Shown here: positions 1 through 22,052 of the stretch, in pieces
Position numbering within the stretch: the stretch's first letter is position 1
Layout of the letters: each line of letters begins with the position of its first letter
Assembly (NCBI GenBank): GCA_963514095.1
Contig: OY741276.1
Location: forward strand, 11,345,266-11,409,265
DNA length: 64,000 nt
Direction: 5' to 3'
DNA from: Eutrigla gurnardus
Lineage: Eukaryota; Chordata; Actinopteri; Perciformes; Triglidae
Notes under the pieces: generated by a model
The model's input: the letters and a program-made list of their open reading frames with translations, nothing else
What the model was told of the DNA's origin: nothing
The model's database searches: none
Program-made: the position numbers and the translations under genes

Positions 1-408
1 TGTGAGCAGTTTCATAGACGACTGATTTTTCACTTCATTCACACTTTAATTTGTATAGTTTTAAAGGCCTGGGAATATAAAGCTCTACAGTATCTTAGGA
101 GAAAAAAGGAAACTATTAGAAAAAAAAGTGTTGTTTTTCTTTATATCCTATACTGGTAATCATCTTGACCCTTTAGATCCATCTTCACCATCATCCCCAT
201 TTGGGAACCACTTGACTTTGGTTAAACATTTTCATTCTTGGGGAGTTTATTTAATCTTCACTTTTAACACGCTGATAACTGCTGCTTTATTTTCATAACT
301 ATAATTAAAATTACATATCAGTCTTAATGGTTAGAGGTGTTTAGTATGATGATATAGCCTAATGGAGACCCTATGTGAGAACCAGCGGTGCCCCCCTTCC
401 CTTCTTAC

Positions 409-666
409 CCCGTTGGCAGCTGCCATCTGCACTATCACCTCGGTGGCAGCCCGGCTGAAGTAGCGGCCGTCGCTGCCCACCACCATGGTGCAGCCCTGTC
501 GGTCCCGCAGGTCGATGGAGGACAACACGCTCTGGATGTAGTTCTGCAGGTAGTTCTTCTTCCCCTCGAACACCGCCGTCTTCCTCCGCAGCCCGTTGGT
601 CCCGGGCCGCTGGTCGTCGAAGGGGGCGGTCTGGACCGTCACCACCGGGATGGGGCTCATCTCCAT
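409..666 (-). CDS. pgm5: pgm5 exon 1 (phosphoglucomutase-like protein 5, aciculin), partial gene
   Basis: Reading the minus strand from the ATG at 666-664, 86 codons run without a stop to a donor (GTAAGA starting at 408). The protein starts MEMSPIPVVTVQTAPF and carries the PGM family segments NYIQSVLSSIDLRDRQG and MVVGSDGRYFSR before ending at MAAANG. These match the N-terminal part of domain I of vertebrate PGM5. From family knowledge, PGM5 resembles phosphoglucomutase 1 but is reported to lack normal mutase activity, and it localises to adherens and cell-matrix junctions, binding dystrophin/utrophin and filamin. The active-site serine loop and the metal- and sugar-binding loops are encoded by later exons outside the window, so activity cannot be judged. 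The exon lies divergently about 1.2 kb from the zng1 first exon, so the two may share a promoter region. A decayed inverted copy lies at 18480-18580. The assignment to PGM5 rather than PGM1 rests on the N-terminus and on synteny. Confidence 0.9.
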
Positions 667-1168
667 CCTCCTCGTCGGGACCCAGACCAGACAGACCTGA
701 AGCTGAAAGCTCAAGTTCTCTGAAGACCTCGTCGACCTGTAAAGCGCCGCTACAGGGATGGAAGGAAACACCCGGCCCCAAATGGTCTCACCTCCGCAGC
801 TCGTGTTGGAGCCCACAGAGCTGCATCCCTCAGTACTGGAGTTAACATCCAGCAAAACACTCCTCTGCTGTTAGACAACTCCCTCTTTTCCTAATAAGTC
901 TGAACAACTGACTGCAAGACAGGAAAAAAAAGAAAAGAGCAGGGAGGGCCAGAATCTTCAAGGCCCACAATCAGCTGAGCCTCGGGGCCAAAAATAGACC
1001 TTTGACTGACGGCAGGGGGGAATTGTGTCGGGACCGGTCTGCAACCGGACACTGCTTGTGTCTGCACCGTCCACACTGCCCGGTATGAAGGCTGAAGCTG
1101 TCGGTGCGGTCACTTCTAGGAGTTCAGAAGTGGGGGATGAACTTTCTCATTGAGAGCAAACCATCGAT

Positions 1169-1230
<62 letters not shown>

Positions 1231-1498
1231 ACACACACGCACACACATGCACACACATGCACGCACACATGCACGCACACACCCGCGCGTATTAATGCAA
1301 GCGGGTTAGGCCTTCACAAGAAGGCTGCAGCCGTCTGCATCGTGTCTGCCCTAATATTTGGTAAATAGCGCCACCTGGAGGCGTGAAGAAAGAACAGGAC
1401 TCAGTTTAAAAAGAGCGCTGATGACAAACAGAAACTACACAATAACCGAACAGATGTTTAAATGTTTTTAGTCACGATGGACTATTAATTGCAATAAA
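667..1498 (-). promoter_or_regulatory. pgm5 5' UTR/upstream region and pgm5-zng1 intergenic spacer
   Basis: This stretch lies between two divergent genes. Positions about 781-945 are nearly identical (two mismatches seen) to the inverted copy at about 18180-18346, so this part is the best preserved block of the duplication. On the minus strand it contains a possible splice donor (GTGAGA around 790), so part of it may be a 5' UTR exon. A (CA)n tract with variant repeats occupies about 1172-1282 and is missing from the other copy. No TATA box was identified. Confidence 0.5.
1172..1282. repeat. (CA)n microsatellite with GC-containing variants
   Basis: About 23 pure CA units are followed by CACG, CATG and CACGCA variants. 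Open frames read through it on the plus strand give only HTHT-type peptides and are not genes. Confidence 0.95.
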
Positions 1499-1821
1499 TG
1501 TGCAGCTTCTGATGTATGTAGTGATACAATTAAATTGGGATTTTTTTTATTTTATTTTATTTTTGAAAATTGACATCGTAAAATAACAAAATACGCTTTT
1601 GCCTAATGTGTGAAAACGAGCTTTAATATCAGGTGCCTTTTCTTATAGACTCTTATTATTTCGCTTGTTTTATTACTGCAGTTTATAGACACATGTAAGG
1701 CCTATGTATAAACTGCACATTACTGCGTCACACAATGTGGGATTGACGAAGACGTAATTCGATTACAGATCGACATTTTTAATCCCCGGTCCGGGCTCAC
1801 TGCATAATGTTATTTATCTTC

Positions 1822-1989
1822 TTCCGGTCCGAACACCGCGAAGGAAAGCGGAACTATTGTTGCGGAGTCAGGCTCGGGACGGAGCCTCTACGGTGTCGCA
1901 CGCTGTCAAAATCTGCAACAGCAGCGGTGTGCAGCGGGACGTATTGGAAGAGAAGTTGAAGCGTCTGCATCCCGAATAGAAACAGTCAG
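1822..1989 (+). promoter_or_regulatory. zng1: zng1 promoter and probable non-coding first exon
   Basis: A GC-rich, TATA-less segment contains ETS-like CTTCCGG (about 1830) and ends in a plausible donor, CAG|GTAATT, with the intron starting at 1990. The first coding exon opens with an acceptor, GACAG, whose last base is 2334, only three bases before the ATG. That implies an upstream non-coding exon, and this segment is the natural candidate. A diverged inverted copy of 1822-1927 is found at 19377-19482. The transcription start is inferred, not seen. Confidence 0.55.
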
Positions 1990-2337
1990 GTAATTTGTCA
2001 GTAGCCGCCGTAAAAGAAGGGGAGGGGCTTTGTTTTGCTGTTACTATGTGACGTCCATGTTGGCTCTGCTCGCTCACTGAACACACACTTTCACTACTTC
2101 ACGTTTTCTGGGCTCTTAACACTTTTTATCTCGCATTTAATGACCACAAATACAGCTCGTCGGTCTTTTGTTGTTGTTTTGCTGAAATTCTACGATCTGA
2201 CGAATAATTTATCCGTTATTTTGATGTGTATGACGCTTTGAAACGGGATTGCTTTCCTTCTGCTTCACCAGTAATCCCACTCAAACGTGTTTCTGTGCTG
2301 CTTCATCAGCTCCAGCTCGTCTCCCTGTTGACAGAAC

Positions 2338-14093
<11,756 letters not shown>

Positions 14094-14625
14094 CTACAAA
14101 CTTTTTCTGTCCTCTCGGCTTTGAAAACGGACGATTCTGGCGCAAACGTCGTGGCGTTGACCATCCATAAATCTGGGAGTGTTTCAGACGTTCACTCCTT
14201 TCCTACACGAACAAGAGGTACGTCAGAGGATGGTTACGGTTGCAGTCGTGATCAATACAGTAGTTTCAAAGGTGATAATCCACTAGTACCTGCTTTAGAA
14301 GCTACAGCATATCAAACGGTGTTTATGTTGCCTTAGTGTCTGAGCTTAAGGTTGTGTGAAACCCAGAAACTTGCTCAGAACGGGGACTCTAATGTGTCAC
14401 ACACACAAAGGTGCAACAAAAGGTCCAGGAATTTAAATCAGTAGCTTTAATTCATATGGCTTTGTAGAATCTGCCATTTTTAAAAGGTTGGGAGTCCAAG
14501 TTAGTGGTGAAAGTTGCAAAATGATGCACATAGAACTGTACTTTGTAAACAAGAAAACATGCTTCTGTTTCTGTATTTTGACACCCTGTATTTTTAAATT
14601 ATTCCAAATAAAATCTTTTTGTTTC
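14094..14625 (+). terminator. zng1: zng1 3' UTR and poly(A) signal
   Basis: A canonical AATAAA at 14607-14612 lies about 515 nt after the TAG and is followed by T-rich sequence, giving a plausible cleavage site shortly downstream. Confidence 0.7.
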
Positions 14626-15359
14626 TGAACATATTCTTAGACGTCTGTGATATAATCAAAAACTTTTTTTTAGTCATTTGTAAAAATGAGTAGTTGGCCG
14701 ACAACGGCAGACTATTAACATAACAACAGACACAAAGTGCCTTTGTGATAAAGTGGTAAATTCACCATGATACTGAACAAAGTGTGGGGAAAAAAATCCC
14801 TTAAGAGCATTAACATCTTAGCTTTTATTCTTTTGAAACTCGTAAAGGGTTTTTAACTTGAGCACACAGTGTTTGTTTGACAAATATGATGAATCAATGG
14901 TAGGTAAAGTCATGTTTTACGACTTCAGTTTTCCTAAAAATGTCTAAAATATATAATTGGCTGTAATTATCATTCAGAAATATTTAGTTAATTCCATGCA
15001 AACCTGCATCATTTTTAAGATATGGATCAACTGGCTGATTCCTTAAATGTATTCATCCTCCCATGACACTATTGTTACCATCGAGATTTAATGCTTTTCT
15101 TTAATTAAGTAGTTTTTGAAATAATCTAGGTATATTATACATTTTGCCTTGTTTACAAAATACTGACAGTAAGACTAAAATGTTGAATTCCAGTTTATTC
15201 CTGATTAATTGCAACCATTCCGTTCCCTGGTTTTTGTCACGTTGGGCCTTTATTGGTACAGTCATGTGAGAACCATCTCTTTCACACACAGTAGGCCCAG
15301 TAAGTTGAGGAAATAGGTGGAGTTTTCCCAACGTGGTCATTTGCAATGGAGATGGTTTT
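14626..15359. other. zng1-foxd5 intergenic, AT-rich
   Basis: No exon-like frames, RNA genes or recognisable repeats were seen in this stretch. Confidence 0.6.
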
Positions 15360-15760
15360 AGCGGCGCAGTTTTTTAGCACATATCCGCTGCTGGAGCGGG
15401 GTTCGCTTTGAGGATCGCTCCGCGTATTCATCCCGGTCGTAAAGCCGAGCTGAGCCCTGTAGCCCAGAGCGCACCGTTCAGCTGGGCCGTTTCCTACTCG
15501 ATTCTGATGCTGATGGCCTCGTTAAGGCGACCATCGCCTTCTTTTCTCTGCTGGCTGCGGGAAGCCCCACCACGGCCATTTTCATGGTCACGCCACCCGC
15601 GGGCATCCAGAGGTGGCAAACTAAACGAACCCGCGGGGGTTCCAGGGGGGGGGGTTCTGCTGGCTAGGCGTGGTGTTAAAACTCTCAAGGACATCCCACC
15701 CCCGACTGTGCTGCAGTGTGTGCGATCTGGAATATCACATGATCAAAATTAAAACGACTT
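15360..15760. promoter_or_regulatory. GC-rich island 0.5-0.9 kb upstream of foxd5
   Basis: A GC- and CpG-rich block in AT-rich surroundings, including a poly(G) run near 15650. Short open frames on both strands have no recognisable domain. Its position upstream of the foxd5 TATA box suggests a distal promoter or enhancer, but this is inferred from composition and place only. Confidence 0.3.
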
Positions 15761-16054
15761 TGTGTAGAGCCCACACTTACTGTCTCCATAATTTCATGTT
15801 TTATTTCATTTCGTGTTGCCACTCCACTCTAGCAGTTTGGCAGATGGGATGAAATGCATAAACACTTCCCCATGTTTTGATAAAATCCAACACACTGAGC
15901 TTCCTTTGCATGGACAGGCCGTGCGCACGTCAGGGCTCCCCAGGCCCCCCCAAACCTGTGCGCGCGCCTCCTCTGGCCCCCCGTGGCGAGGGGGCTACTC
16001 TGATAGGTCCAGAGGGCTAATGGGACTGGCCTGCAGGGAAGCGGTCTCCCAGGA

Positions 16055-16060
16055 TATAAA
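16055..16060 (+). promoter_or_regulatory. foxd5: TATA box of foxd5
   Basis: TATAAA within GGATATAAAGG lies 180 bp before the start codon in GC-rich sequence. This would place transcription start near 16085 and give a 5' UTR of about 155 nt without an intron. Confidence 0.7.
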
Positions 16061-16239
16061 GGTCTCAGCCCTCCTTTCCACAGCAAACAGCTGGCACACG
16101 AGGTCTGAGGACAGCCAGACTGTAGATGCGCTTTTACGCACGGGTTTCAGTTTACGCACGGCGAACCATTCATGCATCTTTGGCGCAGTTGACTTTTTAC
16201 GCGTTATTTTTTTCTGTGTGAAAGACTCCGCGTGTGACC

Positions 16240-17268
16240 ATGACCCTCTTTGGTGAATTCGAAGCTTCGCAACAGGCTACGTTGCCTCTAGAAGAGGATG
16301 AGGTCGACATAGTTGGCGAGGATGAGCCGAGCAGCGGGCGTTTCTATCGCAACGAGTGCTCCACGGACCCCGGGTCCTCGGCAGAATCCGGGGTTGAATT
16401 TGACTCCTCGGAGCCGGACTCCTCGGGGGAGAGCGAGAGCAGTTTCTGTGCGGACGCGCCGTCCTCCAGGAAGGTCCAGAGCAGCGCGGTGAAGCCCCCC
16501 TACTCCTACATCGCCCTCATCACCATGGCCATCCTGCAGAGCCCGGTGAAGAAGCTGACGCTCAGCGGCATCTGCGACTTCATCAGCAACAAGTTCCCCT
16601 ACTACAGAGACAAGTTCCCCGCCTGGCAGAACTCCATCAGGCACAACCTCTCCCTCAACGACTGTTTCATCAAGATCCCGAGGGAGCCGGGCAACCCGGG
16701 CAAAGGCAACTACTGGTCCCTGGACCCCGCCTCGGAGGACATGTTCGACAACGGCAGCTTCCTGCGGCGAAGGAAGCGCTTCAAGAGGAACCAGCCGGAG
16801 CTCGGCAAAGACGGACTAATGTTTTATTCGAACTTAAGCTGCTACCGTCCGTACGGGCAACCGTACTGCGTGCAGGGCCAGGTGAGCCCCCCTCCGGCTG
16901 CTCCTCTCCGGTACGTCCCCCTGCAGGAGGGCATCATGATGCCTCCCTCTTCCTATCACCTTCTACCACAGACTTTGAACGCTCACGGGAAGCGCGTCGG
17001 GCTCAAAGACTTCAGAGCGCAGCTCTGCGCGACAGAACTCCTAGAGCCAAAGCCGGGCCCGCAGGCCAAGTGCTCCTTCAGCATTGACAGCATTATGAGC
17101 AAACCGTGTCCCACCATCGGCCCACAGCTCGGGTACGGACACGTCATGTCGGGCCCCGCTGCCTGTTTGGTTCCGACGCTCCTGCAGGTTCCCAGGGGGA
17201 CTCCGTTCTGCCCCCCTGCCATGCTGAGCACTGCTCCTTTAAGAAGCATGTCTTACCATCGCCGCTGA
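16240..17268 (+). CDS. foxd5: FoxD-class forkhead transcription factor (foxd5 / FOXD4-like), single exon
   Basis: A single uninterrupted frame of 342 codons. The ATG at 16240 is chosen because the frame upstream has only a GTG at 16234. The N-terminus holds an acidic stretch (EEDEVDIVGEDE, about residues 18-29) typical of FoxD4/FoxD5 proteins and linked in frog to activation. The forkhead domain spans about residues 86-182: it opens with KPPYSYIALITMAI, carries the recognition helix WQNSIRHNLSLNDCF (about 129-143) and wing 2 (GNPGKGNYWSLDP), and ends in the basic RRRKRFKR. An Eh1-like Groucho/TLE motif FSIDSIM lies at about 280-286. From family knowledge, FoxD4/5 factors act in the nucleus to keep neural ectoderm immature and to pattern tail bud and mesoderm. 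The exact paralogue name (foxd5 versus another foxd) depends on synteny with zng1 and dock8, which supports FOXD4/foxd5. Confidence 0.93.
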   Translation: MTLFGEFEASQQATLPLEEDEVDIVGEDEPSSGRFYRNECSTDPGSSAESGVEFDSSEPDSSGESESSFCADAPSSRKVQSSAVKPPYSYIALITMAILQSPVKKLTLSGICDFISNKFPYYRDKFPAWQNSIRHNLSLNDCFIKIPREPGNPGKGNYWSLDPASEDMFDNGSFLRRRKRFKRNQPELGKDGLMFYSNLSCYRPYGQPYCVQGQVSPPPAAPLRYVPLQEGIMMPPSSYHLLPQTLNAHGKRVGLKDFRAQLCATELLEPKPGPQAKCSFSIDSIMSKPCPTIGPQLGYGHVMSGPAACLVPTLLQVPRGTPFCPPAMLSTAPLRSMSYHRR

Positions 17269-17510
17269 AGCCTTTCGCTCCAAGTGTCTGTATGTGCGAT
17301 GCTTAAGACACGTTGGTGTCGCTTCATTTCTTAAAGAAATATGTTTTAACTGCATGATATTTATGTGCGTTGACATTCAAAGTTGTGTCTTTTAAAGAAA
17401 GCCGTGTAAATAAGAAGAGTGGTAATATATTTGTGAGACTCGCTGCTGCTGTGGGAACCCCCTCGTTGTGTTTTTGTTGTCAAAATAAATATGTGGAAAA
17501 GAATCTCTGC
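17269..17510 (+). terminator. foxd5: foxd5 3' UTR and poly(A) signal
   Basis: AATAAA at 17484-17489, about 215 nt after the stop, with a short U-rich 3' UTR. Confidence 0.7.
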
Positions 17511-17992
17511 GATGTCCCAAGCTCTTTATTCGGTTTCTTGAAGCAGTAATTAGCAGTTTGTACATACATGTTTGGACCAGGGAGCAGGAATCAAACCAGG
17601 ACTATAACAAGAGTCTGAGATATTAAAGCTCGTTTTCCCACATTATTGGCAAAAACATATTTTATCATCTTACGATGTCAATTTTGAAAGATACTATTAA
17701 AGTCAATCATTTCCATAAACATAGGCCTGCATTCAATTTTCTTGGCATTTTATGCTTAAATACTTTTTAAAAGTAGATATGCTTACCGATTAAAACAGCT
17801 TTTTACAATAGCTTGGCTGTTGTGGAGATATAATATAAAACGCAGGAAAAACGAGCATACTTACTTAGGATGAAACCTAGTTAGAGATAAACTCAAGTCC
17901 CCTTTGATAAAAGAGGCCGAATGAAACTCGCTCATCTAGAATACAAAAAGCCGAATTATATTTCTTTTGAACAATAAAAAACATTAACATTT
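17511..17992. other. AT-rich spacer between foxd5 and the inverted duplicate
   Basis: No gene, RNA or repeat seen. The inverted homology to the left end of the window begins near 17993. Confidence 0.6.
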
Positions 17993-18479
17993 ATTACAAA
18001 TAATAGTTCATCATTACTAAAAACATTTTAGTATCTGTTCGGTTATTGTGTTTCTGTTTGTAGTGGCATGAATCATCATGAGCGCTCTTTAAAAATTCTA
18101 AGGTTCAGTTCTTTCTTCCTGCCTCAAGGTGGCGCTGTTTACCAAATATTACAGCAGACGTGACCCCACTGACAGCTTCAGCCTCCATCCCTGCTCTTTT
18201 CTTTTTTTTCCTGTCTTGCAGTCAGTTGTTCAGACTTATTAGGAAAAGAGGGAGTTGTCTAACAGCAGAGGAGTGTTTTTCTGGATGTTAACTCCAGTAC
18301 TGAGGGATGCAGCTCTGTGGGCTCCAACACGAGCTGTGGAGGTGAGACCATTCGGGGCCGAGTGTTTCCTTCCATCCCCGTAGCTGCGCTTTACAGGTCG
18401 ACGAGGTCTTCAGAGAACTTGAGCTTTAAGCTTCAGGTCTGTCTGGTCGGCGTCTTCCCGCTGGGTCCCGACGAGGAGG

Positions 18480-18580
18480 ATGGAGATGAGCCCCATCCCG
18501 GTGGTGACGGTCCAGACCGCCCCCTTCGACTACAGCTCAGCTGCCACTGAGGTGATAGTGCAGATAGTAGCTGTCATTAG
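18480..18580 (+). pseudogene. pgm5: pgm5 exon 1 remnant with internal deletion
   Basis: The frame starts as MEMSPIPVVTVQTAPFD, identical to the pgm5 exon at 409-666, then jumps straight to the codons equivalent to Y69. Codons 18-68 of the intact exon (153 bp) are missing, plus the one following F codon. The frame after the deletion resumes as AATEVIVQ with substitutions, and the donor GTAAGA of the intact copy reads ATTAGA here, so the splice site is lost. No later pgm5 exons follow. This is a non-functional fragment of the inverted duplicate. Confidence 0.85.
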
Positions 18581-18707
18581 GATTAGAAGGGAGGGGGGGA
18601 CAACTGGTCCTCACATAGGGTCTCCATGATATCATCATACTAGAAACACCTCCAACCAGGCTCAAGACTCACCTCGACTCTGCATAGCATGACCCACTAA
18701 AAACACT

Positions 18708-18733
<26 letters not shown>
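18708..18733. repeat. Poly(C) tract, 26 nt
   Basis: Pure C run inside the right duplicate arm, with no counterpart in the left arm. Confidence 0.93.
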
Positions 18734-18738
<5 letters not shown>

Positions 18739-19019
18739 ATGTCCTTACTAGCACTTTGATCTAGCACTGTTGTTCTTAAGGTATGTTTGCTGAACAGCTT
18801 CTACTACTCAGACGAGGACCTAACACTTGGTTCTATCTTTAGCTCTAGAAAATAAAATGTGAAAAAAATCAGTCGTCCATGAAACTGCTCACAACTCACA
18901 GACAAGCAGCGAAACTTTGTATTAAGGGGACACAAGCAAAAAAGAAAGGCAACATTGCTGTAGTTCATGAACAAGTGAACTAGTGTGTAATTGATTAGGC
19001 TGATACATCTACTGTCTAC

Positions 19020-19088
19020 ATTCTTAAAAAAATAATTAGTTGGCGTTTATATATATAAAAAACGCCAACTAATTATTTTTTTAAGAAT
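19020..19088. repeat. Perfect palindrome, 29-bp arms around an AT-rich loop
   Basis: Arms 19020-19048 and 19060-19088 are exact reverse complements. The arm contains AATAATTAGTTGGCG and the loop is ATATATATAAA. It lies between the two inverted blocks of the pgm5/zng1 duplicate. It could be a tiny inverted-repeat element or a rearrangement scar. Confidence 0.93.
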
Positions 19089-19376
19089 TTATATAATAAT
19101 CTCTGCTGAGATATATTATATTAGGTGCAGCTCTGTCAATTATTTATCTTTAGAATAATGATGCTTTGGGCCAGTGTTGCGTTCAGGTCTAGTTGGACAG
19201 ATGGGCTCTTGAACTTTTTAAGGTCAGTGAAGAGGACAAAAAACACGCTCAAGAAACACTACCTGACATTATTTTCTTCCACTTAATTTCCTCACTGATG
19301 GTCCGAAGTCAAAACAAACCAACTTTCCTTCATTTATCTAACAAATGACCTGTCTGTTTCTCTACTGCTACTGTTG

Positions 19377-19482
19377 CAGGTTTTGACAGCGTGCGACGCC
19401 GTAGAGACTCCGTCCTGATTCTGACTCGCTAACAATGGTTCCGTTTCCTTTCGCAGCGTTCGGACCGGAAGTCCTGCAAATG
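19377..19482 (-). pseudogene. Displaced inverted copy of the zng1 promoter/first exon
   Basis: The reverse complement matches 1822-1927, with shared blocks CTTCCGGTCCGAAC, CGAGTCAG/GGAGTCAG, GGACGGAG, CTCTACGG, GTCGCACGCTGTCAAAA and TGCAACAG. Identity is clearly lower than in the pgm5 block. No zng1 coding exon accompanies it. On the minus strand it would point back toward foxd5. Confidence 0.8.
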
Positions 19483-19489
19483 AACAAAA

Positions 19490-21850
19490 TCGACATTGTC
19501 AAGCCAGTTAGTGTTTTGTTGTTTTGTCTTTTTCTATTTCATTGTAATTTTATTTAAAGTACATTTTGTTCGTGGTGTATTTCAATTGTTGCTTAATTAA
19601 TGCAAATTAATTGTAGTCTGTGTCACGTGGCTTTGTTTTGTCTTTGAAGTCGAAACTGTTGGTGTGTTAGTACACTACAAGTGTACATTTCTACAACTTT
19701 TACAGTAGGCTTTTTAAAAATGTAACTTTAAGTAATAAATTCACAAACTCTTATGTTTCTCTCCGTGTCAGCTGCAGTTTCTCAGAGCAGACTAATCTTA
19801 GTGTGAAGCATCGACCACAAGAGGGCGACAGAAACCAATTTATGGCAAAGGTGCTTACAGGGCTGCCAAAAAAATACCTTACACCAACAAACATACAGGA
19901 GTCCTGCAAGACTTTTAAGATTAGAGATATTATAGTGATATTATTGCATCAATAACATGCATAACAGAATCTATAAACTCAGTGTTTGATTCATAGACCT
20001 GGAGTCTCATCCCTTTTTAAATGAGCTTGGTATAGTATGTGGTATAAAAAATAATCAACGTATCTCTCTGACAGTAATAATGCAATGTTAGCCCTGAACA
20101 TCAACACTTAAACCCCCACATTAAGGATGTTCTTGCTATAGTGATGTTTAAGAGACACTTGTTGAGGGTATAAGGTATCTATAAACTCATCAACGAATAT
20201 CACAATTCCTTTTGAAAATAATAAAAATGATGACGAATTTAATGGAGGGACTAAATCTGGCCTTGGAATGCTTTGGGTTCCCTTCAGGAGAAGAAGGTGA
20301 GAAAAGGTTGGACATTACAACCAAAGCATAATTATTGTAATTGCTCAAAATTATTTAATGTGGCCTTGATGATTTAGCCAAAAACAGTATTTTTTTTCTC
20401 AGAGAAGGACTTTAGCCTTTCACAGCAAGAAACACACATGAGACTATGAATTACTGCATTTCATAGCTGTGAAAATGATAGGCCTGTCACAATACACCCT
20501 TCAGTGATGACGCAAAAGATTGTTGTGCCAGAGGTCTGTTGCGCGATGCCTACATGGGTTTTGGTGGGAAATGGCTCCTTCTTGACTACATGTATAAAAA
20601 CAAAACAAACATGGGCAGTGAGGTTCTGCTATAGTGATCAAATAACCTTTTTGCATCAAAATAAGACAAGATATTCAACAGGAAAATGTTAAGAAGACTT
20701 TTCTTGTCCTTAAAGGACTAACTATGTCTTATTGTACTTTCCTAAAGTGGGGGACTTACGAAGGGCAGTCTTTCACAAGATCCCTTCATAAAAGACGGGG
20801 CGATGAACTCGCTTCCGGTCATGAATGGATGCCTTTTCATGCCTTTGAGCAAAGTTCAGTGAGACTGAACTTTGACTTTGTGAAATTTGTGATGTTCTCC
20901 AGAAGTCGAGCCTTGGGGGAGGAAGAGGTGGAATTGATCTTTCATAAAAGAAAAATTGATTGTTTATGTCATTGTTTATGTTATGCTGCACAGCAAAATA
21001 ATACAAACAGCTGAGAAGGGGAGAACAATGAGAGAATTGACAAGTCAAGCGTGTGATAAGAAGCGGTTTAATTTTCAACGTGTGGAATAATGCTGTTAGA
21101 CTGCAAGTCATGCTGAAAACTCTTGCTATTCTATATCCCGTCCTACTGGCTGTAAACCACAACATGTGAATAAGTGTCACCCAGCCTGAATCCGGTCTGA
21201 CTGCACCATTATGCCCTGGGGTTGTAGCCCTGGCTGTTTGAGAGTTAAATAACCTTCACAGCTTGTAATGAGTCCATTGATTGTAAGTAAGACAGCATTT
21301 ACTGGAAACGGTGAGGGAAGCCAATGATTATAAGCACATCTTGTGCTACAAGGGTGATGTTTTTTTGCAGGCCAACCCGGAAATTAGCATCACACTAGTT
21401 CCCTCAACAAAAAGACATGGAGGATTTTTCTGTTGGATTTTGCTTTGAGGCAAAGTTTATTTTAATTATTTTTGTTTGTTTTGTTCAACAGGATCATTTT
21501 ACCAAATAAACCCCACTTTTATAATTTTTTAAGCGTAAATACAGTTGTCCGGCAGCACTCTGATAGATGGATGCATATAGATTATATGATATTATTAATA
21601 ATAATTCATATTATTTTGTTGAAGCAGCCAGTTCCAAAATAAAATAAATAATAAATATATATATAATACAGAAAATAAATAATATATTATAATATACAAA
21701 AATAGATATACTAGAATACATCTAAAGTATAAAATAAATAACAATAGGATATCATACTATATACAACGTACACGAGGCAGTGTGCAAATTTGCTGCCGTT
21801 TTTGCAACAGTTTTTATGAGAAGAACGAGGTAACTGAATTATTAGTGTTG
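19490..21850. other. Intergenic region between the duplicate and the dock8 promoter
   Basis: About 2.4 kb of mostly AT-rich sequence. Short open frames (for example 20724-21014) show no known domain or splice-site support. AT-rich low-complexity sequence lies at about 21590-21730. I see no RNA gene. Confidence 0.6.
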
Positions 21851-21857
21851 AATTGTC

Positions 21858-21860
<3 letters not shown>

Positions 21861-21904
<44 letters not shown>

Positions 21905-21997
21905 AAACGAGACCGCTTGTAACACACATCTTATCTGCAGCGAGGGAGCGCACGTGTCTCACCCAGACTGTCCCGTCATCCCCTCCCACCCCTCTCG

Positions 21998-22050
<53 letters not shown>
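21861..22050. repeat. (GA)n and (CT)n tracts in opposite orientation upstream of dock8
   Basis: (GA)20 at 21861-21900 and (CT)25 at 22001-22050 are separated by 100 bp of unique GC-rich sequence. They are complementary to each other, so the single strand could fold, and each is a homopurine/homopyrimidine mirror repeat. Confidence 0.93.

Positions 22051-22052
<2 letters not shown>

Larger units (their letters stand above)
17993..18895 (+). repeat. Inverted duplicate (right arm) of window positions 1-1498
   Basis: The reverse complement of this block matches the left end of the window in collinear pieces: 18862-18895 with 1-33, about 18590-18660 with 325-395, about 18180-18500 with 650-945, and 17993-18170 with about 1330-1498. 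Identity is very high over about 165 bp (two differences seen against 781-945). The two arms differ by indels: the CA microsatellite and about 130 bp of flank are only on the left, a poly(C) run is only on the right, and much of the 1-325 segment is not conserved. Confidence 0.88.

Noticed and set aside
409..666. PGM1 instead of PGM5
   Set aside because: The N-terminus (SPIPVVTVQTAPFDDQRPG) and linkage to zng1/foxd5/dock8 fit PGM5 better, though later exons would settle it.
15813..16256. 147-codon open frame upstream of foxd5
   Set aside because: It overlaps the foxd5 promoter and TATA box, has no domain, and ends inside the foxd5 coding start in another frame.
18317..18550. 77-codon frame in the right duplicate arm
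   Set aside because: It reads the pgm5 5' UTR and exon in a wrong frame (DEEDGDEPHPGGDG is the shifted MEMSPIPV segment); not a gene.
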